From: Forficula auricularia
Taxonomy: Eukaryota > Arthropoda > Insecta > Dermaptera > Forficulidae
Direction: 5' to 3'
NCBI GenBank assembly: GCA_024734495.1
Contig: JALMQS010000089.1
Location: forward strand, 7,266,420-7,330,419
Length of the DNA stretch: 64,000 nt
Of this stretch, positions 1 to 11,867 are shown in pieces; position 1 is the first letter of the stretch, and every line of letters starts with the position of its first letter. Both the position numbers and the translations under genes were made by a program. Below the pieces are notes generated by a model, which was not told where the DNA came from, ran no database searches, and saw only the letters and a list, made by a program, of their open reading frames with translations.

Positions 1-215
1 GAGGGGAGAGGGGTCAAAAATAAAAATCTAGGCCATTTGAGCAAACTCAACCAAATTTTGTATGCATAATCAGTGGGCCCCTAGAACACTAAAAATGCCA
101 AAACAAAATGGGGGGCGGGGGTAATAAATTAAAATCTAGGCCCTTGTACCAAACTCAACCAGAAGTATATAGTAAAGTCAAGTGGATGGCCACATCAGAG
201 CGTGTCAATTTAATT
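1..215 (+). repeat. Dispersed repeat family A, partial copy, distal end
   Basis: The sequence repeats phrases such as CAAACTCAACCAAATTTTGT and ends in TCAAGTGGATGGCCACATCA. The same blocks occur inverted at about 1056-1616 and 16970-17556, and direct at 41165-41365 and 44790-45608. The copy is cut by the window edge. It has no credible coding capacity and is probably a non-autonomous transposable element. Confidence 0.7.
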
Positions 216-1055
216 ATTTTTTCTTTTATGAGGTCGAAAACGAATCCATTCTAAGCCAAATTTAAGTTAAGTACTTATATTAAAAAAGTAAAAAAAATAC
301 ATAAGAGTAGGTACACAACTTTATAGAAATTATTTAAAGTATAGAAGTTTTTTCAAGTATTCTCTCTAGTTCATTAAGGATTTACGCAAATAATTAGATA
401 ATTATAAGTTATAAAAAAATAAAGAGTATTCCGTTATGGAAATAAGAAATTGACCCTAACGGTCAACCAATATTCTAACATAACTTACTGTATTTTTTGT
501 TGTATTAAAAAAGAAAAAAATTGTATTTAAATAATTAGGAAGGTGTAATGAAAAAAGACATTAATTTTTGTGTAGACGATTAAAATGACGGTCTATCATA
601 AAAAAAAAAAATATAGTACCTAAATGAAATGTCGATCAAAGCTAATCAAGTAATTTAATAATGAAAATATTCAATTCAGAAATCGTCCAAATGTCCGAAC
701 TCTCTTATTCGAGAAGTTGAAATTAACGTTCTAATAAATTATTTTATAAAAAATAGAAAATACCTATAATTGATTAAAATTGCTAATTTTATTATATAAT
801 AAGATTTGTAATGAACTGTTAGTGAGTTTTAAAAATAAAAAACAATTAATTAATCAAAGGAAATCGAAAAAATTATTGACATATCCACCCGTAACTAATT
901 AGTTTAATTAAGGGAAAACTAATGAAATAAAAGTTACCCGAAAATGAAACCCTGATAGGTTGAATTGTTAATCCAAAACCCCATAACCCTTGATTTTTAT
1001 AAAATCCTACGAGAAGTTTTCGAGAAATCAATTCTATACAAATATATATACACAT
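216..1055. other. AT-rich spacer between two inverted family A copies
   Basis: No gene, RNA or recognisable transposon is seen. The stretch is the loop of a large inverted repeat formed by the family A copies on both sides. Confidence 0.5.
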
Positions 1056-1616
1056 AAACTGACGTGTTCTGATGTGGCCATCCACTTGACTTTACCATAC
1101 AACTTGGCCCCTAAAACTATTTATAATCATGTAGGGGGTGTTAGTTTTTGCATTTTTATACTCCTGGAGGTCCACTAATTCTGTATACAAAATTTGGTTG
1201 AGTTTGCTCAAATGGTCTAGATTTTAAATTTTTAACCCCCCCCCCCCTCCACCCCCTTTAAATTTGGGTCGATTGCACCAAAATCTAATCAGCTCTTAAT
1301 CTCAATGGATCAAAACTATGTGTGAAATTTAGTTTCGATATTCCCACTAGATTTTAAGCTACAAAAATTTGGTAACACATAGACAACCAGACAGACTAAC
1401 AGACATTTTGACAAAACAATTATTATCTCGAAAAATATAATTTTTTCGATGTTCACTTTTAGACCTTTTTTGTAGAGCGAAATGCCATGGTTTCGCCCAA
1501 TTTTTTTAATCAAAATAGTTTCAGCCGTTTTTGAGATATTTCGAAAAAAAGAAGGAAAAAACCCCACTTTTTTCATGCACGATTACAATACTTGACCATA
1601 CCCTGTATGGTAAAGT
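1056..1616 (-). repeat. Dispersed repeat family A, near-complete copy
   Basis: Reverse-strand copy. Its outer end reads TTTACCATACAGGGTATGG on the minus strand and its other end holds the TCAAGTGGATGGCCA block. Both ends carry ACTTTACCATACA in inverted orientation, which suggests terminal inverted repeats. The open frames here are by-products of the repeat and recur in every copy. Confidence 0.7.
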
Positions 1617-3530
1617 AATATACAAGGATTATTGCTCATTTAATATAATAAGATAAGATATGGTAACTATAGTATCACAAATATTAATATTTTCTATCTA
1701 AATTGAGAACTATTCGAGTTTATATTATTTCCTTGAAATTGTTGCATTAAGAAGCGGTTTTTAAAGAATATTTTACTGCACGAAGGAAGATTAGGAGTTG
1801 ATAGAAAATATTTATTTAACACGCAATAATTCCTAATTAAACTCCGGAAGATGATATTACTATGCAATGTGCATCCTTTATTATTAAATTCATTTATTAA
1901 GAAATCCTTTGTATGAATCATAATAATAAATTAATAGCGAATAATTATTTTTAACCTAAAGGTCAAACTGTTGTATTTTTGATATTTAGAAAACTAACTT
2001 TACTGGTTTAAGAATTAAACTTTTTATTATTTAGAATAAAAAAGGTTTTTTAAGCTTAATGATAGACTCTCATGTGCTCTTTCTGGATTATTATCATTTT
2101 TAGCGGTTAGGTTTTTTCAGTTTAATAATAAAGAATAAAATGACGTTATGGGTGATGTCGGATAAGGTCATTTCATTCTGTATTATTAATTTATACTATA
2201 TCGTGATCTACAGTTAAAATTTTTTTGAAATCATTTATTTAATATAATTTCGGATTCGAAAACAAAAAACAATTTACAATCCTTTTCTTGTTCATTTGGA
2301 AATGATTCCTGAACATTTTCAAATTAAGGAAAAAGTCTTAAGCGGACTTCTGACGTCACGTCATTGATTCTAGTTTCTACTATGACTTTTCTGTTTTTCA
2401 ATATGTTTTTCAAATAAAAAAATAATTATTTAGTTTTTAAAATTAAATTATCGATCAATTTTAAAATTAATGAATTTTTATGCATCCAACCTATTGTGCA
2501 ATTCCTGATTTAAATGATTTAATCGAAACATGCCAGTTATATTATTTTGATGAATAAATGAATCAAATTGCTTCCTATTATGTATATAAGGTCAATTCTT
2601 TTCTCTTCTATTAGATGTTATGTTGACTTTATTGATAAGCATTCGATTAAACCATTTAACTAATGATTTGATGATATAAGATGATTTTATTTCCTTTCTG
2701 GATTCAATCATGAATAAATAATAGATAAAATGTTCTCAATTTTAGTGATTATATATGTATATTGTAAGGAAATATATTTTTAACGGTCTTTGCATGTTAA
2801 AAGCACTTGATTCCATCTTATAAGCCAAGCATCATCTACTGCGGTTCATAAATGAGTACATTGTGAAGAGAACTAGAACATTCTTTCAAGCTAAACCACT
2901 CATAGTGAAATGCAGAAGTTAGTCAACATTTGAGTAAATATTTAAACTAATTTTTATAGTTTTACTAAAAAATGTAAGAATAAATATAATTTTGGTTACT
3001 TAATTGAGGAAGTGAGTTGGTGAACATATCCGAGATATGTTTGTTTTACATAAACCAGGAGAACGATAAAATTATTTACATTTCCTTCAAAATACTTAAC
3101 GTAGAGAAATGCGTACTTTAGCCCATTTCTTTTAATTTTTGATGATAAAGTAAAAATGTTTTACACAAATTTTGAGACCCAAATATTCTTAAGAAGGAAG
3201 AGTAGTGAGCTTTTGAGACTAAGATATCTTTATAGAAACGAAGAGGACAGTTTTAGTAGACAAGTGGACATTTGATATGTTGAGATGATTGTAAAGACAG
3301 TTTTTAAAATTCGTTAAAAAACTTAATAATAATAAGAAGGATATCTCTAGATGACCAATTTTATTGTGGGATATCAAATAGCACCCGAATTTTGAGAGTT
3401 CGGCCCTGAGGAAGCTGTTCCCTGTGGAGAACTTATCAAACTGTCTTCGTGCTGATATTATAATATGTCAAAGTACTTAGGTGCATTCCTGCTAATGTTT
3501 GGACTCGTATCACGGACGCCTTAAACGGAT
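1617..3530. other. AT-rich non-coding stretch
   Basis: Nothing recognisable apart from small imperfect palindromes, for example around 2120-2195. If the AMFR-type gene extends leftwards as inferred, this is intronic. Confidence 0.4.
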
Positions 3531-3534
3531 TATC

Positions 3535-4075
3535 TATATATATAAAATCCTTTGTGTGTATGTACGCGATCGACCCACGCCTAAACCACTGAACGTATCG
3601 AAACCATATTCACACCATATGTTTGCTTAGTGCTGGGGATGGTTTATCTAAATTTTGAGCCAAATCGGTTTGATTTTATTTTTTATTTTTATATTTAATT
3701 GATTGACAGATAAGATCTATAGAAATAGAGCCTCTAAAAGGGCCAAGCAAACAATACATTATCCCTACCCTGAAAGGTCAGGTCTTAAACAATGAAACCC
3801 CTCTTAACAAAAGAAAGGGGTATACAGGTAGTCAGATCAAAATTTCAGAAACTTTTTTTAAGATAATAAAATCTATTTTGAATACAGACATAATTTGTAA
3901 ATTTAATTTTATATATATATAATCCTTAGTATGTATGTGCGTGATCGACCCATGCCTAAACCACTGAACGTATCGAAACCATATTCACACCATATGTTTG
4001 TTTAGTGCTCCAGATGGTTTATCTAAATTTTGGGCCAAATCGGTTTGATTTGATTTCACACGATTTTACATAATT
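3535..4075 (+). mobile_element. Helitron-like region with a duplicated 150-bp block
   Basis: A block beginning with TATATATAAAATCCTT and containing GCCTAAACCACTGAACGTAT is present twice in direct orientation, at about 3538-3690 and 3908-4055. AT-rich starts of this kind are common at insect Helitron 5' ends, and Helitron helicase remains follow at once. No clean 5'-TC or 3' CTRR hairpin end was fixed, so the element limits are uncertain. Confidence 0.5.
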
Positions 4076-4429
4076 AAATTAATTATTCTCAGGTAGAATG
4101 CCAATTGGGGTTTTAAAAGGTTTATCTTTTCTTTTGTACCCAGGCAGACAATGGGTGTGGGTTAATTCATTGTTCTCAAAGGCCTTGAAGAAGTATTATG
4201 ATTATATTATAGATATATTTTGTTTTCCCTAAACTTTAGAATTAAACTGTTTCACAGAAATACACCATTCTCTCTTAAGTAAAAAGAAAAATTTATATTA
4301 TTAAATGTGATTATTTTATTGTTATTAGTTGGCTAACCTGAGCCTGTCGGAAAGAAACATTCCAAATCTTAATCAATGTTTCTTATTATAAATACATTTC
4401 CCAGTATCTCAGTGCATTACATACAACGA

Positions 4430-5115
4430 ATCATGGTGCATGCCTAGCATTACGATTGTTAGAAGAAGATTCGCATTGGGATACAACTCTTGCCCATGCT
4501 GCTCTCGGTTCATCGCCACATCAAATACGATGTTTGTTTGCCATTTTATTGACAACGTGTTTTCCAACTAACCCGCCTAAATTATGGGGAAAATATAAGG
4601 CTTCAATGAGTGAAGATGTATTACATGCTCTACGTAGAATTCGAGGAGATCCAGATATAAATTTCTCGCCAGAAATATATAATGAATCTTTGATTAAGTT
4701 GGAAGATTTATGCATGATCATTTCGAATCAACCACTAATTAAATTAGGGATGCCATCAGTTAATCGGCCAGTAAGTGATTTATTTAATCGCGATATGCAA
4801 CGTGAACAATCGTACAATGTTGATGGTTTAAATGCATATGTTCAAGCAAATGAACCAAAATTGTTACCAGAACAAAAATTATGCATGCAGTCGCTGCTCA
4901 AGAAGATGGTTTCTTTTTTTGGATGCACCAGGTGGAACAGGGAAACATTTTTAATTTCGCTCATATTGGCACAAATGACATCATCTGGAATTGCTGCCAC
5001 TTTATTAGACGGAGGAAAAACAGCACATTCAACACTAAAATTATTATTGAACATTCAAACAAATGAAAATGCTGTATGTAACATTAAAAAGAATTTTTGG
5101 AACTGTACATAAATC
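4430..5115 (+). pseudogene. Helitron PIF1-like helicase fragment, frameshifted
   Basis: The translated stretch matches the linker and start of the helicase domain of Helitron Rep/helicase proteins. It has CLALRLLEEDSHWD, then SSPHQIRCLFAILLTTCFPT, then LPEQK, and near the end SSGIAATLLDGGKTAHS. In an intact element the protein would nick and unwind DNA for rolling-circle transposition. Here the Walker A segment (APGGTGK) is readable only in another frame, at about 4928-4945, so at least two frameshifts surround it. The Rep nuclease and most of the helicase are missing, and the frame stops at 5112. The coding match begins upstream of the first in-frame start, which marks a 5' truncation. It is a dead relic. 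Confidence 0.85.
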
Positions 5116-5862
5116 AAAATTCATTCATGTATAAGAAAATATTAGAAAGAGTAAATCTATGCTTCGTCGTTGAATTATTTAACCTATAATCTTCAAACTA
5201 ACGTAAGAGAGAAAAAAAGAGAGAATGAAATGAAAAGAGAGAGGAATACTAGAAGTTTCACTTCCGTCGTGCGTAAGCTTGACACACTCAGAATTTTTTA
5301 TTTTGCTTTCGCAATGTGTTAGATTATTTCTTGAAGCTGATTTTTAATTAATAAAATACGAGTATATTTAATTAAAATACAGTTGAACAAAATTATATTG
5401 CAAACAAACTTTTGGCCGTCTCGAGACGCTGCCCGCCAGGGCCTACCCGCCCGGAGGGCCAAGGTGCAGATGGCGTGCCGGAGGCGCGCGACGCGTGCTT
5501 TTGTATATATATAAGAATGATGATTATTGATTGTTTGGAAGATATTCGGATAAATTTGCATAGACTTGCCTAGATCTAGAATGATATTAAAGATCACTTG
5601 TGTTCAGTAAACTTCTTACTTCTATGAAATTATGAAAGTGGTTTTCAGGTAGCTTAACAAATTTTAACATAAATCTGCTATGCTGCTTATAATGCAGATA
5701 AGATGCAACTTACACATGAATAGGAGTTATTTAAACAAGCTAGAGATAATTTTTAAGGATTTAGGTATCGGTTCTAGGTGAAACATTATAAGTAACTTAT
5801 GAGGAGAATTTTCTAGGTTAGGTTTGCGAACCCAGCTAGAGCTTGTGAAGCTAGAGATAGAC
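5116..5862. other. Non-coding stretch with a purine-rich tract and a GC-rich patch
   Basis: An AG-rich tract lies at 5205-5250, followed by a GC-rich patch at about 5410-5505 that contrasts sharply with its surroundings. It may be the decayed tail of the Helitron, but no terminal hairpin was confirmed. Confidence 0.35.
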
Positions 5863-5962
5863 TGAAGGAGACAATAAAAGAGTGTGTCTTCTGCTGGAAT
5901 TATAAATTTTATTTATTTATTTATAATTCCAGCAGAAGACACACTCTTTTATTGTCTCCTTC
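5863..5962. repeat. Perfect palindrome, hairpin family H1, copy 1
   Basis: Two arms of about 45 bp, starting TGAAGGAGACAATAAAAGAG, flank a very short AT loop. The arm occurs again at 48131-48185 (one arm only) and at 52145-52226 (shorter palindrome). The outer flank resembling GCTACTCTCGGCAAAAACTT is shared with the 52-kb copy, so the repeat unit is larger than the palindrome. Confidence 0.85.
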
Positions 5963-7136
5963 AATATATAAAAATTCTGCTACTCTCGGCAAAAACTTTC
6001 AATTTAGAGATAGACTATAGATAGATATTTTTTGCTCTAGGACGTTTTGGTCTCTTGGAGGATTATATGAATAAGTATGTTACGAAAATTTCAAATTATA
6101 GATAAACAGATTAATGAAGATTGGGAAGGCCTTAAAGTCAGAGTAAGACTTTATTTTCGTTGGAAATGCAATGACTATACACTATAAGAGTATATGGCAT
6201 TTCCAGTAAATGCAAAAGGTTGCCAATATATAAATAAGAGAAAAAATACAATGTGATTAGTATAGAAAATAAATTCCCACAACTCTATCTTCGATCTTAA
6301 AAACGAGCTTGACATGTTTTCGCAATTCCTTTCTTACATTTTTTCCTACCCTAACTAGATAAATTATCCAAAGTGCTAAGTAGGTATATAGTAAAGCTAA
6401 ATAATTTAGCCAAGAAAAGCTTAGGTTCACTTGTGACCGCAGGTTGAATAATGATGATGATGGTAGAAAATAAGCTCAGTAAACAAAATAAAAGGATTTT
6501 TTTTTAATTTCATTCCATACTGAAATAGAAAATCTTTAGAATAGTAGGATGAAATTTATTTAAATATCAACTCAAGCATACCAAATTCGTTTTAGCACAA
6601 ATGACAGATTTTGATAAAATCTCCCAAGGATGTTTTTACTTTCATTTATATACAAGTAATAAATGTTTCTTTTATGTTGACTGAATTAGAGAATTTGACT
6701 TAAAAAATAACTTGAATAAGATTTTATGCATATTTTTGTTTAAGTTGGAAAAAAATTCAGTCATGATTATTTTTCTCAAGATATTGAAGGTTCCTGAATC
6801 AACTTTCAATATATTTTTTTTTCTCGAGGCTTGCTATTTAATTATATAACTAAAGTGACTAAGAGCGATGGCAATGAAACTATTGAAGCCAAGTTCAAAT
6901 TAAAAGGGATACCTGGCTACTAAATTGAGATGTTATATTTAGTTTACTAAACTATGGTATTTATTAGTAAAACTAGAACTTTTCAAACTTTTGATGAAGT
7001 TCAGTACCTTTATCTGAAACAAACTTAAATGAACCAAACCAGTTTGCAATTAAAAGTGGTTTAAGCTGGCTTCGCACTGGAAAAAAGGGACCAAGTGGGA
7101 CTCGCAAAACGATGGCTTCATATTTAATAATTATAT
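5963..7136. other. AT-rich non-coding stretch
   Basis: Apart from the H1 flank up to about 6005, no gene or known element is recognised. Confidence 0.4.
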
Positions 7137-7137
7137 A

Positions 7138-7387
7138 TCGACGGCTTAGAGAGTAAACCTGCTAACTCACAAAAAGGAAATTTTACAGAGCAGAGAAAAA
7201 AACAAACAAAATTTAATATTGTTGTTATGGAAAAAACTATTTTTCACATTTTTTTTCTACAACTTACGATCGTAATTTTAAGTAGCAGTTTTACTTGGAC
7301 AATGCTGCATCTCTTTTTCTTTCGAACGGTATTAATATGTCATATATGATAAAAAATGGAGTTAGCAGGTTTACACTCTAAGCCGAC
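7138..7387. mobile_element. MITE with about 30-bp terminal inverted repeats
   Basis: The left end GACGGCTTAGAGAGTAAACC is mirrored at the right end as GGTTTACACTCTAAGCCGAC. The arms continue through CTGCTAACTC, and the interior is AT-rich and non-coding. About 250 bp long. No target duplication was clear enough to assign a superfamily. Confidence 0.75.
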
Positions 7388-8687
7388 AATAGAGTATGTT
7401 AAATTTTCTTGGGTGTATAATTTCATTTTAGATAGAATGAATTTAAAAGTAAACAATAGAGATTCAATCTCAGAACACTGAGCACCGAATCATCAATCCA
7501 AACATTGTCTTAAGCTCAACTTAAATATTTCATGAGAAAGTAAGTATCTAAGAAATGTGAATTACAAAAAAGGTACTTTAAATATCAAAATTGTTCTTTT
7601 ATTTGTATTTAAATAAGAAGACCATGAATGATTTTGGATAATTATTTCAGAATTTATTAAGTGGTTTCACACAATAATTTAGGCTAGAAAAATCGTCTAA
7701 AACACACTGTTCTCCTGCCACGCTTATTTTATAGATAAGCTGGACTCACCCTAAATTAAAACTTTCCTTAACAAGCATAAATAACCTTCTTATCAAATTT
7801 CAATTTATTAGCTACGGGAGTTCCCAAGAAATCGAGACAAAATCGTGATTTTAGAGGGTTTTTTAATTTGAATTTTTAAAAAACTGTATTTCCGAAAGTC
7901 TTAAAAATTATAAGGTCCTTACAAAATTTCAGGTTTCTACCACCAGCAGTTCCGGAGAAATCGTGATATAAAATGAAACCGTGATTTTAGTCGTTTTTAT
8001 TTATTTTTTTACCCCTTGTAAACTTGAATTTTTAATAAACCTTTCTTAACTACCATCCATTTCACAAAAGTAACCTTCCTCAACTTCCTAGCCCTAGTAA
8101 TTCTAAACAAATCGTGATTAATTAATATAATAATGAGTAGTATTTGAATTTTATATAAGTAAATAGATAAAATTTTAAAAATACAGCCATTTTGTATTTA
8201 GGTAATGGTATCTTTAATAAATTATATCTAACACCCAAAAAAAAGAATATATTTTTTATTTTAACTGCGCAAAAAATTTGATCCCTCCAAAATAATCTTG
8301 CAATTAAAATTTTAAAACGATTTGTGATTTCGGTTAAAATAAATTCAAGTGAAAATATAGTTTGCCGAGTGTAGCAATCTTGATGATTCATAAGGATAAA
8401 TCATCATCACCTCAATGATTTGTCCTTATAAAATGAATTCATATCACTTATAAATTTCTAAACTGCTAAGACAGACGGATATATGGTACAAACATTGTAG
8501 CTAATACGGTCCATTTTACTTTGCTTCGGAGCTTTAAAAGCAGGAAAACAAGTTAATAACTTAAAAGAATGAATGGATTAAAAATATTTTAATCCTCACT
8601 AGCTTAATTTTTATTTCAGTAACTGACTGGACCTCTGCTTTTGAGATTCAATATTAATAAATAAATTCAACCCTTTATTTTTATTTA
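7388..8687. other. Non-coding stretch
   Basis: No gene recognised. The block at 7790-8115 repeats phrases about AAATCGTGATTTTAG at 7840 and 7985, a local imperfect duplication. Short open frames are AT-rich noise. Confidence 0.4.
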
Positions 8688-8695
8688 TACTGTTG

Positions 8696-9003
8696 CAGTG
8701 GCGGATTTGATCGCGATGCCACCCGCCTTTCTTGTAACGTCAAAATATATGTATTAATATCTTATTGAAATAATTTTCGAGTTATTCGAATTTTTCTATA
8801 TATTAATTATTTTTTCACAATGTAACAGTGAGAGAGAAAATAATCAAATTGAATCCCACAGTTGACGAGAAATTTAATTAATTTCGTCCTGCGCTTAGGA
8901 AAAAATGTTTTAGGGACAAGCGCTTTCTTAATTTTAACCACCTTTAAAATTTTCCCACCTCTCAAATATTTCCCCCCTAGGCCCAGGCCTAAATCCGCCA
9001 ATG
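8696..9003. mobile_element. hAT-type MITE with 8-bp target duplication
   Basis: Ends are CAGTGGCGGATTT on the left and AAATCCGCCAATG on the right, which pair with one mismatch in the first four bases. The flanks are TACTGTTG (8688-8695) and GACTGTTG (9004-9011), a 7/8 match. A CAG-start terminal repeat with an 8-bp duplication is the hAT signature. Length is 308 bp and there is no coding capacity, so it would have been moved by a transposase encoded elsewhere. Confidence 0.85.
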
Positions 9004-9011
9004 GACTGTTG

Positions 9012-9724
9012 AAAGACTCCAAAAGATTATAAGTTCTTAGAGAAAGTGGTTTAATTAAAAGAAGAAGTGCAATAGATCACTTTAAGCAATAGATTATTGA
9101 TTTGTAATAGACAATTATTTCATTTTCCAAATTGTTGTTTGTCAAGTCAATGAATAACTTTTTTATCAAATCCGCTTGAGAAATTCATAAACATATGTTG
9201 TTTTTTTTTAATTAAAAAAAATCGATGTTCTGACAAGCGCGTTTAGTTAGTTGAATTCGAAAATATTTTACGGCATATTTTTCTGTAACGGAAACTGTGA
9301 AATTGATGCTTTCAGGTCAACTATACTATAGGCCTACTTATTTTATATATCCATTCTCCATCATTAGATATTCATTATTTTTTACAGTAAGAATGCAATA
9401 AATGTGCAATAACTATAAGTCTGGATAGACTTGCATTCTTGAAAAGAGGAAATTAATATGAATTAACATTAATATTATATAAGGTGGAAGCTTTATGGAC
9501 TAGAACTATAGGCCATTGGGGGGATAATGAATCATTCAGTACGTCCGGGAGTCAGACGAAGCCTGGCCTGCCGGACGACCCCAGTATTGAATTCGCTCAA
9601 ATCTTCAATCTCAATTGATTCAGATACGCACGATGACTTAAGAACTAAAAGTCTAGAAACTTAGTTCTTGTCCTAAAATGTTTTTATTTCTAATGGGAAG
9701 AACACGTTAAATTTTGAGCTTTCC
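9012..9724. other. Non-coding stretch
   Basis: No gene recognised. A short GC-rich patch with GTCCGG/CCGGAC pairing lies at 9542-9580. Confidence 0.4.
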
Positions 9725-9735
9725 ATCTCTATATA

Positions 9736-9949
9736 GGGGAGTCGAGTTGGCCGAGCTGGCTAAGGCGCTGGCCCCGCTTCAGCAACTTTGATGACGATGT
9801 TCAAGCGGGAAGCCCGGGTTCGAGCCTGGCTAGCATATAAAATTTCGACAGGCTAAAACTCGGCTCCCTCACTAACCCTACTAAAACTTTACTGATGTGC
9901 TGTCTAAATGGGCTTTGTTCCCGGTGACAATAAATAAATTTAAAAAAAT
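9736..9949 (+). mobile_element. tRNA-derived SINE (class II tRNA head)
   Basis: The head has an A box (TGGCCGAGCTGGCTAAGG) like that of tRNA-Ser/Leu and a perfect B box (GGTTCGAGCCT). Between them CCCGC and GCGGG can pair with a long loop. A unique body and an AATAAATAAA-type A-rich tail follow. The flanks ATCTCTATATA (9725-9735) and ATCTCTAGATA (9950-9960) look like an 11-bp target duplication with one mismatch. The missing acceptor pairing argues against a working tRNA gene. Confidence 0.75.
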
Positions 9950-9960
9950 ATCTCTAGATA

Positions 9961-11865
9961 TTCCGATTAAAAAAATGCAAAATTATTCAAAAAATATTTT
10001 TTCAATAATTTTTTAAAATTTTAATCCGTTTCAATAGTAAAAAATAATAAATAATCAAACGGGTGTGTTTCTCATTATTCACTGAAACTGCAGAGTACCG
10101 AGTCTTAAAAAAGTTTCACTTTTCCTCCAATTTTATTTAATTAACTCTCATAAATTGTACATTAATTTTTTCATTTTATGTAATTTATTTAAATATCGAT
10201 TTTATTGTCTCTTTTTGTATATATATTATTGAACCCTTTCATAGTATTTTTTTTCATTATTAATTCTTAATCCCTAGTATTTTTGATTTCTTTATATAAA
10301 TATTTTATTTTAATATTCCATTACACAATATTTAATATTTTTTTGACCTAAATTACTAATATGATTAATGAGACTCGAATTTCGAAATTTTAATTCTAGG
10401 AAAACCCCTCACCTTGCAAAAGGTTTTTGTATTATTTAGAGCCCTAAATAATAAAAACGGTTTCACCAAAAAATATTAATTGTTTTATCTCAAATGAATG
10501 AAAATTAATATTTTTTCTGGTGTTAAAAAGTAATTAAGGTAAGATGATCATGGGAGAAATTGTCCTTTAGTGTTTCAAAAATATTACATAGATAGCCAAT
10601 TATGTTTTAAGATTGGCCGTATCGTTTTAGAAATATAGAATGTTTTGAATAAATTAATACGTGTCTTAGAAGTGTCATCTTTTATTCATCTTAAAAAAAA
10701 TACTTGTAATGTATTGAATTTTGTTTATTTGTTTAAAAATATTAGCTGTAACGCATCAAACAGTGTTAATTTACGCAAAAAAAAGTCTGGGAAAAAGGTA
10801 TAGGCAAATTTGTTGATATTGAAGTAGATTTTTCAAGATACAATTAGCTATCTTATATATTTTTTCGAAATTCTACATATCGATTTCTACCATATCATAT
10901 TTTCTTATCAAGGGTGAATAAATGCCCTTTTAATGGAACTATTAGATGGCGATATATTGAAAAGAAATTCAATCTTGTTTATTTCATTGCAAGAATAGAG
11001 AGTTCTTAATGAAATAGATATCGTCAATAGAATATTGAATTAAACAAACAAAAAGTTATGAAGAAATAATATTTTTAGCTGGTCACTTTAAAAATGGACT
11101 AAATTTATCAAGATATCATGATCAATTAACTTAATAATGAGTTAAAAATTTGATGGTTTTCAGATTTTCGCCTTTTTGAAAACAACGTCATAATTTCGTC
11201 TCCCCAAAAAAATACCTTATTATATATATATTTGATTGTATATAAAGTTATTTCCATATCAAAATCGAAAAATTACTCATAAGGGGGATCCTTTGTAAAA
11301 TTTTCATCCTTGTCGAAGGATACAAAAAGAGATTTTTCAAGATATTTTAACGAATATGTTTTCATCCCTATATGAAATACTCGTTTAAATACAAATTTAA
11401 TATTCCCAAATATTGGAGATGAATGTAACCAAATTCGATCCACTCATTTGTCTCTATATAAATACATAATTTTTTTTATTATAACTCGATATGCAAGAGC
11501 TTAAGAACTGCTTAGCTCTCTTGAAAACGATCACAGATGTAGTGAATAAAACATATAGTGTGTTAATTTTATAATAAATAAAATAAAATATGTCCTTTCC
11601 CAACAGCTTTCTTGCTTTCATTTTACCTTTTTATGAAAAGGGGTTTTCTTTAAACGTCATTCAATGAAAAAATAAACTGCAACGGATCGTTGCTAAACTT
11701 TATCCAAATTCATTTGAAATATTAATATGTTTTGCTGGCTTGGTGTGTACTGGATATATTAATTATTTATCCTTTAACAATAAAAAAATAATATGTTTAT
11801 TCCTTTATTATCTATTATTAATCAGATATCACTTGCAATTTGCAGTTCATGTTGACTTTAATTCA
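9961..11865. other. AT-rich non-coding stretch
   Basis: No gene recognised. A short palindrome lies about 10415-10465 and AT tracts are frequent. Confidence 0.4.
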
Positions 11866-11867
11866 AA

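Noticed and set aside
1316..1576. Open frame with FFPSFFRNISKTAETILIKK that also appears at 17.4 and 44.9 kb
   Set aside because: The similarity follows from the family A repeat at DNA level. Frames break at different points in each copy and no domain is recognisable.
9736..9840. Functional tRNA-Leu or tRNA-Ser gene
   Set aside because: A and B boxes are present, but the acceptor arm does not pair, the anticodon region is overlong, and the sequence continues into a SINE body with tail and target duplication.
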